Assembly (NCBI RefSeq): GCF_901000735.1
Contig: NC_081551.1
Span: forward strand, 8,884,101 to 8,948,100
Source of the DNA: Corylus avellana
Taxonomy: Eukaryota; Streptophyta; Magnoliopsida; Fagales; Betulaceae
Direction of reading: 5' to 3'
DNA length: 64,000 nt
The notes below the pieces were generated by a model. It did no database searches, was not told where the DNA came from, and was given only the letters and a program-made list of their open reading frames with translations. Below, one piece after another: positions 1 through 10,474 of the stretch (position 1 is the first letter of the stretch; every line of letters begins with the position of its first letter). A program made the translations under genes and the position numbers.

Positions 1-317
1 TAATTAAATTTTGAATCTGGTATAATTATACATATACCGATAAAATTTTGTTACATAATATAGGTACCAATTAAATTTTGTTATCTAATATATATTTTTT
101 AAAACAAATAATTAATTTTTGACGTGTGAAATAATGGCACATCAATAATTATTGACGTGTCAAAATGCCACGTCAATAATTATTGACGTGGCAAATTTAG
201 CACGTCAATAAAGTTTTTCTTGACGTGGCAATAATTATCACGTCATTAATTAGTGACATGGCAAAAAGTGTGTTACTGTAGATACGTCAAAAAATCATCT
301 TTTTTTTTTTTGTAGTG
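1..317 (+). mobile_element. CACTA (En/Spm-type) transposon, right terminus
   Basis: The segment ends in a T-run followed by GTAGTG (312-317), the reverse complement of the CACTAC terminus of CACTA elements. It carries many direct and inverted copies of a subterminal GACGTGTC/GACGTGGC motif from about 119 to 270. The left end lies outside the window. The same subterminal family recurs at 3001-3245, 38905-38985, 39902-40197 and 50158-51513. No coding sequence is seen. The family assignment is well supported; autonomy cannot be judged. Confidence 0.7.
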
Positions 318-936
318 GCAGTGCTGCGCTCGATCGTTGTGGATGTGCAATTGATCGCAGTGGTGCAGTCGATCCCTTTGGATTGNNNNNNNNNNNNNNN
401 NNNNNNNNNNNNNNNNNNNNNNNNNNNNNNNNNNNNNNNNNNNNNNNNNNNNNNNNNNNNNNNNNNNNNNNNNNNNNNNNNNNNNCAATTGATCGCACTG
501 GTGCACTCGATCCCTTTGGATTGGGCGCTTGATCGCACTGCCATAGAATAGAAATTATAGCAGCTTCAATGCTGCTATCTAGTAGTGGTGCGCTCGATCG
601 CTCTGAACTGTGATCGATCACACTGTTGTATAGCCGAAACAGAACAAGAAATCACAGCAGCTTTAGTGCTGTTGTCTGGATGTGCACTCGATTGCACTGG
701 CTTATGCGCTCGATTGCAATGCTGTAGAACAGAACATAACGAAAACCTGAAAACAGAAACATATTAGAAAAAAAAAATAATTAAAATTTAGATAGAAATA
801 ACTAAAAACATAAAGAAGAACTTCAAAACAAAATTCAACGCAATCCTCAGCAACGGTGCCAAAAACTTGTTGTGTAATTATTTCCCTAAATAATAGACAA
901 AATTCAACGCAATCCCCGACAATGGTGCCAAAAACT
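318..936 (-). mobile_element. Gypsy (Athila/Tat-like) untranslated leader with gap
   Basis: This is the internal leader of a minus-strand gypsy element. It matches the layout of 18355-18652: short repeats of a GCGCTCGATCGCA-type motif, phrases such as GTGCTGTTGTCTGGA, then the primer-binding site and LTR. A 100-N gap covers 386-485, inside the repeat-rich part. No gag remains on this side. The left end abuts the CACTA terminus at 317. Confidence 0.6.
841..936 (-). repeat. Tandem duplication of PBS-LTR junction (69-bp unit)
   Basis: A unit starting CAATCC and holding GGTGCCAAAAACTTGTTGTG occurs at 841 and again at 910. Each copy contains the primer-binding-site complement (GGTGCCA, degraded from GGCGCCA) and the first bases of the LTR. 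The intact equivalent at 18639-18660 is single-copy, so this is a local duplication across the element's priming site. Confidence 0.75.
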
Positions 937-2022
937 TGTTGTGTAATTATCTACCTAAATAATAGGCAAATAAATGTATGTTTTACTCGCAAGTGCACAA
1001 TATAAAAACGATAGTATGGAAAGAAAGTACGAGATCATTCCTACGAGAATTGTTATAATTATACTTAAAAGCAATTCCCTAAATAATTAACTGAATGAAA
1101 CAAAATAAAATATTGAGTTGAAATAATAAGAATGAAAGGGTAGGGTTTTGATATCCACTACTAATCATACTCGAATAAGATAAATAATATGCCAATGTTA
1201 CAACCATATCAAGATACCCAATGTTTGCCAACCTAAGAGCATGGTATCTACTCCTTAAGCTATTGATTTTTCTAAGCAACGATTTAGGTATGGTATCTAC
1301 TTTAATTCTTTTCTTTCTCAAAGGATATATCATAGTATCTACTAAGTTGTTTTTCAAGAACGCATAAATTTATAGAAATCGACAAATACATAAAGCCTAG
1401 AGCATGGTATCTACTTCCGGTTCTCCATGTTGATTAATCCAAGAACCTGTGATAGAGTTCTTTTGTCACTCAATTAAGCCCGAGACTCAGTCATCCAAAT
1501 TGAATTAAATAACAAATCCATACCATATGCATATGATGATCAAGTACATTCATATGAGGAATTCAATCACATAAGAAATAATCAAGTTTAGTATCCAAAA
1601 TATAATTGTAGCAAAGACGCCAATATTGAAATTCTAAAGAGACATGTTTAGAGCTTCAATTAAGCCATAGCTAAAGTATTAGTTACACATAATTTGGATG
1701 AAAATCATCCTCATAATAAAATAATAGGGAATAGAAGAAAAACCTAAACTCTTCTTGATATAGCCTCCAATTCTTCTCCTGGGCTTGTATCTGCTTCTCC
1801 TCCTTCTCCTCCCTTTATTTGGGCGCTCGAGCGCATTTCCTTCAGCTTGTGACCAAAATATCTTTTAAGTACGAAACTTGCCAGAAACGCTTGCTTTTCT
1901 TCAAAATCCTAAAAATGCATGAAAACATAAAAAAACAACACAAAACATCAACTTATAACAAAATTAATAGTTTAACATATGTGAATTAAGGGGCTTGAAT
2001 GTGTAACATTCAGCACTTATCA
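937..2022 (-). mobile_element. Gypsy (Athila/Tat-like) LTR, copy 1
   Basis: Read on the plus strand, this LTR starts TGTTGTGTAATTAT and ends CAGCACTTATCA (TG...CA). It aligns along its length with the LTR at 18653-19967: shared phrases include TTTTACTCGCAAGTG, GAGATCATTCC, GCATGGTATCTAC and AATCCAAGAACC. It is about 1.09 kb against 1.3 kb for the other copy, so it has internal deletions. It also holds a GCGCTCGAGCGCA motif near 1813-1825. Confidence 0.75.
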
Positions 2023-2024
2023 CG

Positions 2025-2090
2025 TAGCCACCTCTCGGGTGACTCGTGGGCCACCCTCAAGGGTGGGGGTGACCCGAAGAGGGGTGGCTA
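2025..2090. repeat. Strong inverted repeat (hairpin)
   Basis: The arm TAGCCACCTCTCGGGT (2025-2040) pairs with ACCCGAAGAGGGGTGGCTA (2072-2090) with small bulges. An inner CCACCCT/AGGGTGG pair (about 2051-2067) extends the fold. It starts three bases after the gypsy LTR end and is probably a foldback piece of a MITE. Confidence 0.65.
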
Positions 2091-2099
2091 CCCCCTTTA

Positions 2100-2475
2100 T
2101 TTATTTATTTTCTTTATATATATATATATATATTGGTAAAAAATATTTTTTTTGTAAGTATTTTAAAGTGTAGCAATGTTTGAATAGTGAAAACATCACC
2201 TTCTCAAAGGTGACGTGTGAATAGTGAAAATGGCACCTTTTAGATGGTAATGTGCACTGTTCACACGTTACCTTCTAAAGGGTGTCGTTTTGCACAAAAT
2301 GTAGCCATTTAATGCCCTTTTTATTGTTCAAACGACATTACCCCAAATTTTAGTCTATGGACTTTTTGTCATTTTGAAAAAGTCACTATTTGCACGTCAT
2401 TAGCTTAATAATGAATTTTTTTTGGGCAAAAACCATCATTATTTTGGAGTCATTAAAAGGAGAATTTTTGTAGTG
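2100..2475 (+). mobile_element. CACTA-like right terminus, fragment
   Basis: The segment ends TTTTTGTAGTG (2465-2475), a CACTA-type terminus. Upstream are subterminal repeats of the type GGTGACGTGTGAATAGTG and their inverted copies (CACGTTACCTTC). No matching CACTAC left end is visible, so it is truncated or rearranged. Confidence 0.45.
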
Positions 2476-3000
2476 ACTGCACTCTTTAACTAGAGAAAGG
2501 TCGGCCTTAATTACTCCATTCTTTTTTTTTCTTTTTTTTTTAACAAACTAGTTATTGTCATTGGTATAAAACCAATTTGGAGCAAAATGTTCCATCATAC
2601 AATACCAAAGATACAGGTTGAAAACTCTACGGCCCCAACATTATCTATGACATATATACCCAGTAGATAGCCTTTTTGGCTATTACAAAACAACACCTTA
2701 GAAATGTCATTATCACAATCACTATGTAGATCTACAGCATCGACCGATGAATCATGTCACTAGTTGCTGTCTCTTTCATCAAAGACAATTATTCCATATA
2801 CTTGATAACTTATCCATCATCAGTCGATAGTTTGCTCCCATAAAAGAATTAGAAGAAAATAAAAGACTTGCCGAAAATCATTCCGTTATTCTTAAGCAAA
2901 ACCTAAGAAAACAACAAATCCAAGACCTATTGTAGGTAGAGCAACAACAGACTTGTCTTATTCAGACGCAAAAACGAAAATACAGAATAAAAAAAATAGT
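2476..3000. other. Non-coding interval with one 55-bp repeat
   Basis: No supported gene. The only recognisable structure is 2896-2950, which is identical over 55 bp to 12259-12313. The rest is unassigned, probably decayed transposon sequence. Confidence 0.5.
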
Positions 3001-3245
3001 AAAAAATGCCCCACTGCCAGTGACGTGCCACCTGTAGACACGTCAAAAAATTCTTGACGTGTCAAATGTAACACGACAATAATTTTGTTGCCCACTATTT
3101 TTTTTTAAACACATATAGGTACCAATTAAATTTTGTTACTTAATATATGTACCAATTAAATTTTGAATCGGGTATAATTATACATATATATTATACATAT
3201 ACCAAATAAACTTTGTTACCTATTATAGGTACCAGTTAAATTTGG
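3001..3245 (+). mobile_element. CACTA-family subterminal fragment
   Basis: It shares both the GACGTGTC subterminal motifs and the flanking phrases ATAGGTACCAATTAAATTTT and GGGTATAATTATACATAT with positions 1-130. It is therefore a second fragment of the same element family in the opposite internal order. No termini are present. Confidence 0.5.
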
Positions 3246-3684
3246 GAAAAATATAAAAAGGCCCCTCAAACTACCGGCCGTTTGCAAAATAGGCCCCCAA
3301 TGTTCAAAATGTACTAAAATAGCCCCCCAAACTACCAAAATGTATCAAAAAGGCCACTTATTTTTTTATATTCCTATAATACCCCTATTCTTTTAACAAA
3401 TAAAATAATAAAATAATTGTAAAAAAAAAAACCCAAACAATTTTTAAAAATACAAGAAAACCAATGGGCGAATAAAAAAACAGTTTTTTTGGAATAAATA
3501 ATAAATAATTAGTCACTGTATATAGTTTGCCTAAATTACAAATTGCAAATTACTTCATGCCGTATTAAAGTAAAATCAAAAGTACAATTCTTGAGATATT
3601 CCAAAAAAAAAAAAAAAAAAAAAAAGGTACTAAAATAGCTCATCAAACTACCAAATTGATTTTACTTTATCTCATGGACAGTAA
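3246..3684. other. Decayed MITE-type sequence, no gene
   Basis: Repeats of the form GGCCCCTCAAACTACC and AGCCCCCCAAACTACC (3262-3340) are typical of plant MITEs related to those at 41442-41799 and 58380-58768, but clean termini are missing. A poly-A run lies at about 3604-3625. No coding sequence is seen. Confidence 0.4.
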
Positions 3685-4002
3685 GGCTCTGTTTCCCAAT
3701 AGCCCTAGGCTGGAATTGTACCAGGGCCAGCCTCAATCCCAAAAAAAAAAAGACTTTATCACCTCAAAATTAATCCCAACATCTCTACTTTTTATACCAC
3801 ATCAATCATTTTTTTTATTATTATTCAAATAAAAAAATCACTACAAAATAAATTTTTTACACTTTTCCATATAAAATATATTTTTTTCACTTTTCCCTAC
3901 AAAACATTTTCACTAAAACCAATCAAACACATAAACCCAAAAAAAGTGCTACAGTGCCGGCCCTGGTACAACACCAACCCAAGGCCATTGGCAAGCAGGA
4001 CC
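3685..4002. mobile_element. Tourist/PIF-Harbinger-like MITE (318 bp)
   Basis: The terminal inverted repeats are GGCTCTGTTTCCCAATAGCC (left) and, reverse complemented, GGTCCTGCTTGCCAATGGCC (right). They extend inward with GGNATTGTACCAGGGCC-type homology. A 3-bp TAA target duplication flanks it at 3682-3684 and 4003-4005. TIR type, TAA duplication and AT-rich non-coding core fit PIF/Harbinger MITEs. It lies in the intron just upstream of the first visible GONST1-like exon. Confidence 0.75.
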
Positions 4003-4203
4003 TAATGGTGCCGTTCAATAACCTGTATGCTTTTGTAACTCTACTTATCATAAGCGAACTTCATACGTGCATGTTATTGGGCTATTCGAGAGACTTGATT
4101 AACCTCTAATAATTGCATAAAAAACTGATATTTTTTTCTTTCCTTGTGTTCCCTTTTCAAAATTATGAAGTTGAATTTTTTGGATCTTGAATTAAATTGG
4201 CAG

Positions 4204-7200
4204 GCCACTTTTGAGGCTGTCAACCTTCTGGCTTGTAATGACGTTAAGTGGAGTTTTGGGACTGGCAATTAGCTTCACTTCTATGTGGTTTCTTCATCAA
4301 ACTGGGGCTACAACATATAGGTAAGATAAAGAATACTCTACTCCCTGCAACTGTTAGAAGACATCATGCTCAGTACTCTCGGGTTCAGCGATCGAGCGCA
4401 AGCGTTCGATCGCAAGTCACGGTGGAGAAACTCAAATACTCTTGGGTTCAGCAATCGAGCGCACACCGAGTGCGCTCGAGCGCAGCTACGTAGAAGTTAG
4501 AGGGGGTGCAGATTCTCAAAACCAATATGGAAAGATCCTACAGCTCCCAATCAAAAGGATTCAATCATATCAAGATTTTACACTTGTGCAACAAGGAAAA
4601 CATGTTCCTTGTACAACAAGGAAAACGTTTTCCTTGGTATCTAAGGAAAATCTTGTATTGTAATTAATTTTGATACACTAGGTTTAAGGCTGTATATATA
4701 CTACACTTATGTATTGAAAAGGTTATGACTTTGAATATAAACTTCATCAAAGTTTTCATGGTATCAGAGCATCCTTAGGCCAACGCCATAATTTTTCCTT
4801 TGATCCTGCAGCACTATCTACACCATGGCAGCAGCTAATTCAGTCTTTGTCCCACCTACTACCACCCAAAACTCTCTTCTCAAGCTTGATTCAAGCAACT
4901 ATACCAGCTGGGTGACACAGATCAACCCCATTCTGCGCACCTATGATCTCATGGCAGTTGTGGATGGTTCAAAACCATGCCCTCCACAAACAATCACTGA
5001 CGATGAAGGGAAAACTTCTCCAAATCCAGAATATACCAACTGGAACAAAAAGGACCAATTCCTTCTCAGCATCATCACAGCTTCTCTCTCAGAGAAAGTC
5101 CTGGCCACAATCTATGGCCTTGATACCTCTTATCAAGCATGGACTGCCTTAGCAACCAAATTTGCTTCTAAATCCAAGTCACGGATTGCAAACCTCAAGA
5201 AACAACTTCAAAGTCTGTCACAAGGACCTAAATCCTGCTCAGATTACATTCAAACTGTAAAGAACCTTGCGGATCAACTTGGTGCGGCAGGTAACCCTAT
5301 ACCTGAAGAAGAAATCATCTCCTCTATCCTTAATGGTTTGAACTCATCCTTCACCCACTTCATCACCACATACTCGTTTCACACCCGTACAAACACCATC
5401 AACTTTGAAGATTTTCAGGATGAACTCCTTATCCATGAGATGCTGCTACAACAACATCACACACCTATCCAAGATCCATCCACTTTTACGCTCACAGCAC
5501 ATAATCCCATACACTCTCAGTTCTCCAAGGGCAGACCTCCTATGTCTTCTAGATTTCCATCCCGAAACTACTTTCCAAGACAAGGCAATAATTACACAGC
5601 ACCTAGGTCTTACTCTCAACCACTCAGTCGTGGCCCTCCATTCAACTGTGGTCCTCTACAATACAGCAGACGTTCCAACTAGAACCAAAGAGGCAACTTC
5701 TCCTTCCTAAATCAGCAGTACAACCGAAGTCTCCATCACAGCAATCAATATCCCCCAAGGTAGTCCAATCCGAGCAATAACTATCCCCCCAAACAGCATA
5801 TGCCTAACTCATCATCAACTTATCAGGACCAACCCTTCTCTCATGGTTCTAGAGCTCCCTGTCAGATTTGTGGAAGAACTAGTCATACGGCATTAGATTG
5901 TTTTCATAGAATGGACTATGATTTTCAAGGGAAGCATCCCCCTGACCAATTGGCTGCCATGGTTGCACAAACCACTCCAAACTATGAAGAACAACAGTGG
6001 CTAGCAGATAGTGGTGCCAATGCTCATATCACAAATCAGCTTGAGAATCTACAGATTCAGCAGCCTTTCCAGCAGGAAGAGGAAGTTGCAGTGGGCAATG
6101 GCTCTGGTTTGGCTATAGAAAACACTGGTTCCACTCTTCTCTCTACACCCAACACTGACTTTCAACTTACCAATATTTTACACTGTCCTCAGGCCTCTGC
6201 CAATCTTCTTTCTATTCATAAATTTTGCCTTGATAATTTTTGCTACTTTATCCTAACCTCTTCTCATTATTTTGTCAAGGATCTGCTGACCCATGCAACA
6301 CTCTTGGAAGGGAGGTGTGAGAATGGCTTATACCCCTTGAAGCTTGGAAGGACCTCTCACAAAGACACCAAGAAATTTATTGCTTTGCTAGGAATAAAAA
6401 CCACCTCTCTAGTGTGGCACTTTAGACTAGGACACCCTTCTCTGGATATTGTTAACCGTGTTGTCAAGAACACTTCTCTTCCTATTACAAGTTTTAATTT
6501 TAATAAAAATTCTACATGCATTTCATGTCAACTTGGCAAGAGTAAAAAGCAGCCTTTTCAAGCATCCAATCGTGTATCCAAGCAACCCCTTGAACTAATC
6601 CATTTTGATGTTTGGACATCACCAATTCAATCGGTTAGTGGCTACAAATACCATGTTATCTTTGTTGATGATTTTTCAAGATTTACTTGGATCTATCCTT
6701 TACATACCAAATCAGAAGTTTTTGAACACTTTGTTAAATTCAAACTTCTAGTAGAAAATCAATTCACCTCCAAAATCAAACAACTCCAATCTGATGGAGG
6801 AGGTGAATATAATTATCTCCAGTTTCAATCCTTTCTAACAAAACATGGTATACTCCATAGGAACGCATGCCCTCATACCTCTCAACAAAATGGTTTGGCT
6901 GAAAGAAAACTTAGACACATTTTTGAAACAGCCCTAACCCTCTTAGCTCACTCCCACCTATCCAATAAGTATTGGGTTGATGCCTCTCTCACTGCTGTGT
7001 ATGTCATCAATAGGCTTCCTACTCTAGTTTTGCAATATCATTCACCATACTTTAAACTCTATCATAGGGAACCAAACTATCAAAAACTCAGAGTGTTTGG
7101 ATGTCTTTGTTATCCTCTCCTTAGGCCCTTTGGTTTGCACAAACTAGAAAATAGATCCAAACCATGTATCTTCCTAGGCTACAACTCTGCTGGGTACAAA

Positions 7201-10200
7201 TGTCTAGACCCTGTCACTAACAAAGCATATTTATCGAGGCATGTCATCTTTGATGAGCAATCATTCCCTGCCAAGGATCAAGTCAACTCACATCTGCCAT
7301 CCAAGATTACAGCACAAGGTGATGCTCCCTTACTTCTCCATGTTTCTTGTTCCATTCAATATATTATGCCAACTGTTTCTGACCATACTACAGCTCCTGC
7401 TGAAACTTCACCCGAACCTACTCCTGCTCCATCAATCCCTGCATCCCCACTTCACTCACCATCTCCCTTAACTTCTTCTGAATCGACCTCACTAGTCGCC
7501 TCTGTCCCATCTGAACCACAACCACCTACTCACCCTATGACTACTAGGTCTAGAACTGGTTCACTACAACCTAAGTCCTTCCCTGATTTCCAACTCTACC
7601 AAGCCAAACTACCTGAGTTTGAACTAGTGACCTATAGACAAGCTGCCACTGATCCAAGATGGAAAGCTGCAATGCAGTTGGAATATGATGCTTTCATTCA
7701 AAATTGCACCTGTACTTTATGCCCTAGACCCAAGTTTCACAATGTGATCAGAAACAAATGGGTATTTAAAATCAAGAGGAAAGCCGATGGAAGAATAGAG
7801 AGGTTCAAGGCAAGACTAGTAGCTAAGGGCTTTGATCAACAAAGTGGTATCGACTACACTGAAACCTTTAGTCCCGTGATCAAAGCTTCTACCATTAGAA
7901 TTATTTTTACTCTTGCTGTCCACTTTGATTGGCCCATCAGACAACTTGATGTGTCTAATGTATTTCTGCAAGGGTCATTGGGAGAAGAGGTATATATGGA
8001 GTAGCCACTAGGTTTTGTTCAAACTATGCCACCTGATCAAGTATGTAAACTTCACAAAGCCCTCTATGGTCTCAAGCAAGCCCCTAGAGCCTGGTTCACT
8101 CGTCTCTCTAATTTCTTGTTGGAACTTGGATTCAAGGGATCTTTAGTGGATACCTCTTTGTTTATTTACTTCCATGGCTCTGTTCAAGTGTACATGCTTG
8201 TTTATGTTGATGATATTCTTATTACTGGTACTCACCTTGCCACTATCTCTGCCCTTATTAACAAGTTGCAGCAAGAATTTCCTCTAAAGGACTTGGGGCC
8301 CTTAAGTTTCTTTCTTGGCATTCAGGTTACTCGTACTGCTTCTGGTCTTCATCTTTGCCAAACCAAGTATATCCTTGAGCTACTTAGCAAAGCACACATG
8401 GCCGACTCCAAAGCATCCCAATCTCCCTGTGCATCTGGCTCCAAACTATCTAGATATGAAGGTAATCTTTTGACTGATCCCACAGTTTACAGGTAAATTG
8501 TAGGTGCTTTACAATATTGTACACTTACACGTCCAGAAATTGCTTACTCCATTAATCAACTTTGTCAACACATGCCTGCCCCTACCTCTGCTCACTGGGT
8601 TGCAGCCAAACGAGTGTTAAGGTATCTTAATGGTTCTTCCAATCATGGTCTGTATTACACCAAGAGTAACCTGCAGATCAATGCCTTTTGTGACTCAGAT
8701 TGGGTAGGATGCCCTGATGACCGCAGGTCCACCACCGGCTTTGCTGTCTTTCTTGGTGACTGTCTTATTGCTTGGAGTGCAAAGAAACAGGCTGTGATCT
8801 CCCGGTCAAGCACGGAAGCTGAATATCGAGCTCTCTCCCTCACCACAGCCGAACTCTTCTGGATTAGAATGTTGTTCAAAGAAATTGGCATATTTCTCAA
8901 AGTACCCCCTGTTCTATGGTGTGATAATCTAAGTGCTTTAGCCTTGGCATCCAATCTAGTCTTTCATGCTCGTACGAAACACATTGAGGTGGATTATCAT
9001 TTTGTTCGAGAAAAGGTCCTCAATCGTGATGTTGTTATCAAGTTCATCTCCACCAATGATCAAGTTGCAGATGTGTTGACTAAAGGTCTTTCATCTTCTC
9101 GGTTCCTTTCTCTTAAGTCCAAACTGATGGTGGTTCCTCCACCTATCAGCTTGCGGGAGGGTGTTAGAAGACATCATGCTCAGTACTCTCAGGTTCAGCG
9201 ATCGAGCGCAAGTCCAATGCGATCGAGCGCAAGAACTCAAATACTCTCGGGTTTAGCGATCGAGCGCAAGCGTTTGATCACAAGTCACGGTGGAGAAACT
9301 CAAATACTCTCAGGTTCAGCGATTGAGTGCACACCGAGTGCGCTCGAGCGCAGCTACGCAGAAGTTAGAGGCGGAGCAGATTCTCAAATCCAATATGGAA
9401 AGATCCTATAGCTCCCAATCAAAGGGATTCAATCATATCAAGATTTTACACTTGTGCAACAAGGAAAACGTGTTCCTTGTACAACAAGGAAAACGTTTTC
9501 CTTGGTATCTAAGGAAAATCTTGTATTGTAATTAATTTTGATACACTAGGTTTAAGGCTGTATATATACTACACTTATGTATTGAAAAGGTTATGACTTT
9601 GAATATAAACTTCATCAAAGTTTTCAGCAACTCCCCCCCCCCAAAAAAAAAGTAATATTAATAAAGAAGAAAAGAATGGAAAAGAAAAAAGAATACTTGA
9701 ATATGTTAATTTGAGGGTGCAATTTTTATTTTATTTTTAATTGAGACCTAGATGACCCAACTCCGAGACGACTGGTTATCAGGTTTTAACTTTTCTTTGC
9801 AATTAGATTTTGTTTTCCCTAGTGAACAAGGTGCAAATCAAATGGAAGATGGGTTTGGGAAAAGTTGAGGTTTTGTGCAAACTAGCCACCCTAGGAGCAC
9901 ACTATTGCTGCATAATGACTAGTTGCATTGGTTGATGTAGGTAAAGGGTTGAAAAGTTCAGTATTGAAAGGGGTTAGATTCAGTTGCTCTGGTCTTATTC
10001 CATTATAAACTCGAGGGTCACTTTAAGCTAAATGAAATTTGATTGAAAAGTTTACCATCAGGTCTTCTTTTTTTCTTCTTCTTTGAAAGAATGAATTATT
10101 GGTTGAGCTTGATTAAACCATCATGCTTACTTTAAATGAGACAGTATTATTGATCAAAGATGTTTACCCTGTACACCTCTAATCACTGACTGTATCCTGC

Positions 10201-10474
10201 AGCCTTGTTGGGTCGTTGAATAAGATACCTCTGTCTGTTGCTGGCATCCTTCTTTTCAAAGTTCCTACCAGCTTGGAGAACTCTGTAAGCATATTCTTTG
10301 GTAATTTTCTGTCATGTCATTGGCTTGACCATGTTACATGTTCTCTCCTAAACCAGAAGAAAAACTTTTTGAATTTTCTTCATTTTTAGCATTACCAAAA
10401 ACAATTTTTCTCATTCTATAGGTCTTTTGGTTGGAGTATTCTTTGCTAGGGCAAAAATGCGGGAGAGATCTTAA
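4204..10474 (+). CDS. GONST1: Golgi GDP-mannose transporter GONST1-like, last three exons
   Basis: Three GT-AG exons in compatible phase are visible: 4204-4320, 10203-10300 and 10422-10474 (stop TAA at 10472-10474). They encode the C-terminal membrane part of a GONST1-type nucleotide-sugar transporter, which imports GDP-mannose into the Golgi lumen in exchange for GMP for glycan and sphingolipid glycosylation. Seen directly: a hydrophobic stretch (TLSGVLGLAISFTSMWFL), HQTGATTYS spanning the 4320/10203 junction, the GSLNKIP motif (the GXLNK sugar-nucleotide motif of this family), and the end ARAKMRERS. The first visible intron (4321-10202) is swollen to about 5.9 kb by a copia element. Earlier exons are not found in 1-4203 and presumably lie outside the window. 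Coordinates span exons plus introns. No damaging change is seen in the visible exons. Confidence 0.88.
4347..4351. repeat. Target-site duplication GCAAC (left)
   Basis: GCAAC immediately precedes the 5' LTR and recurs at 9627-9631 immediately after the 3' LTR. This proves a single intact insertion event. Confidence 0.9.
4352..4758 (+). repeat. Copia 5' LTR (407 bp)
   Basis: Starts TGTTAGAAGACATCATGCTC and ends CATCAAAGTTTTCA. It contains two units of a GCGATCGAGCGCA-type motif, and a TATA-like TATATATACTACAC near 4692-4705 that probably marks the promoter. A duplicated AACAAGGAAAACRTGTTCC phrase lies near 4591-4626. Confidence 0.93.
4759..4770 (+). other. Primer-binding site (tRNA-iMet)
   Basis: TGGTATCAGAGC directly follows the 5' LTR. 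It is the standard plant copia primer site complementary to the 3' end of initiator methionine tRNA. Confidence 0.93.
4825..9411 (+). pseudogene. Copia gag-pol polyprotein with four in-frame stops
   Basis: One frame runs from ATG 4825 with no frameshift, broken only by stops at 5680 (TAG), 5761 (TAG), 8002 (TAG) and 8494 (TAA). Domains in order: UBN2/copia-type gag (about 4850-5560); a CCHC knuckle (CQICGRTSHTALDC, about 5857-5898); protease DSGA (about 6007); the integrase zinc-binding part with H-H-C-C (about 6417-6530); an integrase core with D (HFDVW), D (SDGGGEY) and E (NGLAERK); reverse transcriptase with VYVDDI (about 8203); and RNase H with DSDW, STEAEY and WCDN. The last segment reads through into the 3' LTR and stops at 9409-9411. 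At 8002 and 8494 the family normally has Gln, so these look like CAG or CAA to stop changes. Confidence 0.93.
9151..9161 (+). other. Polypurine tract of copia element
   Basis: TTGCGGGAGGG lies immediately before the 3' LTR start at 9162, the position of the plus-strand primer in copia elements. Confidence 0.75.
9162..9626 (+). repeat. Copia 3' LTR (465 bp)
   Basis: Same ends as the 5' LTR, but 58 bp longer because it carries one more copy of a unit running from GGTTCAGCGATCGAGCGC to AACTCAAATACTCTC. It is followed by the right GCAAC duplication (9627-9631). Confidence 0.93.

Larger units (their letters stand above)
4352..9626 (+). mobile_element. Complete Ty1/copia LTR retrotransposon (5,275 bp)
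   Basis: It has two LTRs (4352-4758 and 9162-9626) starting TGTTAGAAG and ending TTTTCA, a 5-bp GCAAC duplication, an initiator-Met tRNA primer site (TGGTATCAGAGC, 4759-4770) and a purine-rich tract before the 3' LTR. The internal region is one reading frame in the order gag, protease, integrase, RT, RNase H, which is the copia order. The element sits in sense orientation inside the GONST1-like intron. By eye the LTRs differ at about 15 of 407 aligned bases, mostly C/T or G/A, plus a 58-bp length difference. Four in-frame stops make it non-autonomous. Lineage is uncertain, possibly Ale/Retrofit. Confidence 0.95.
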
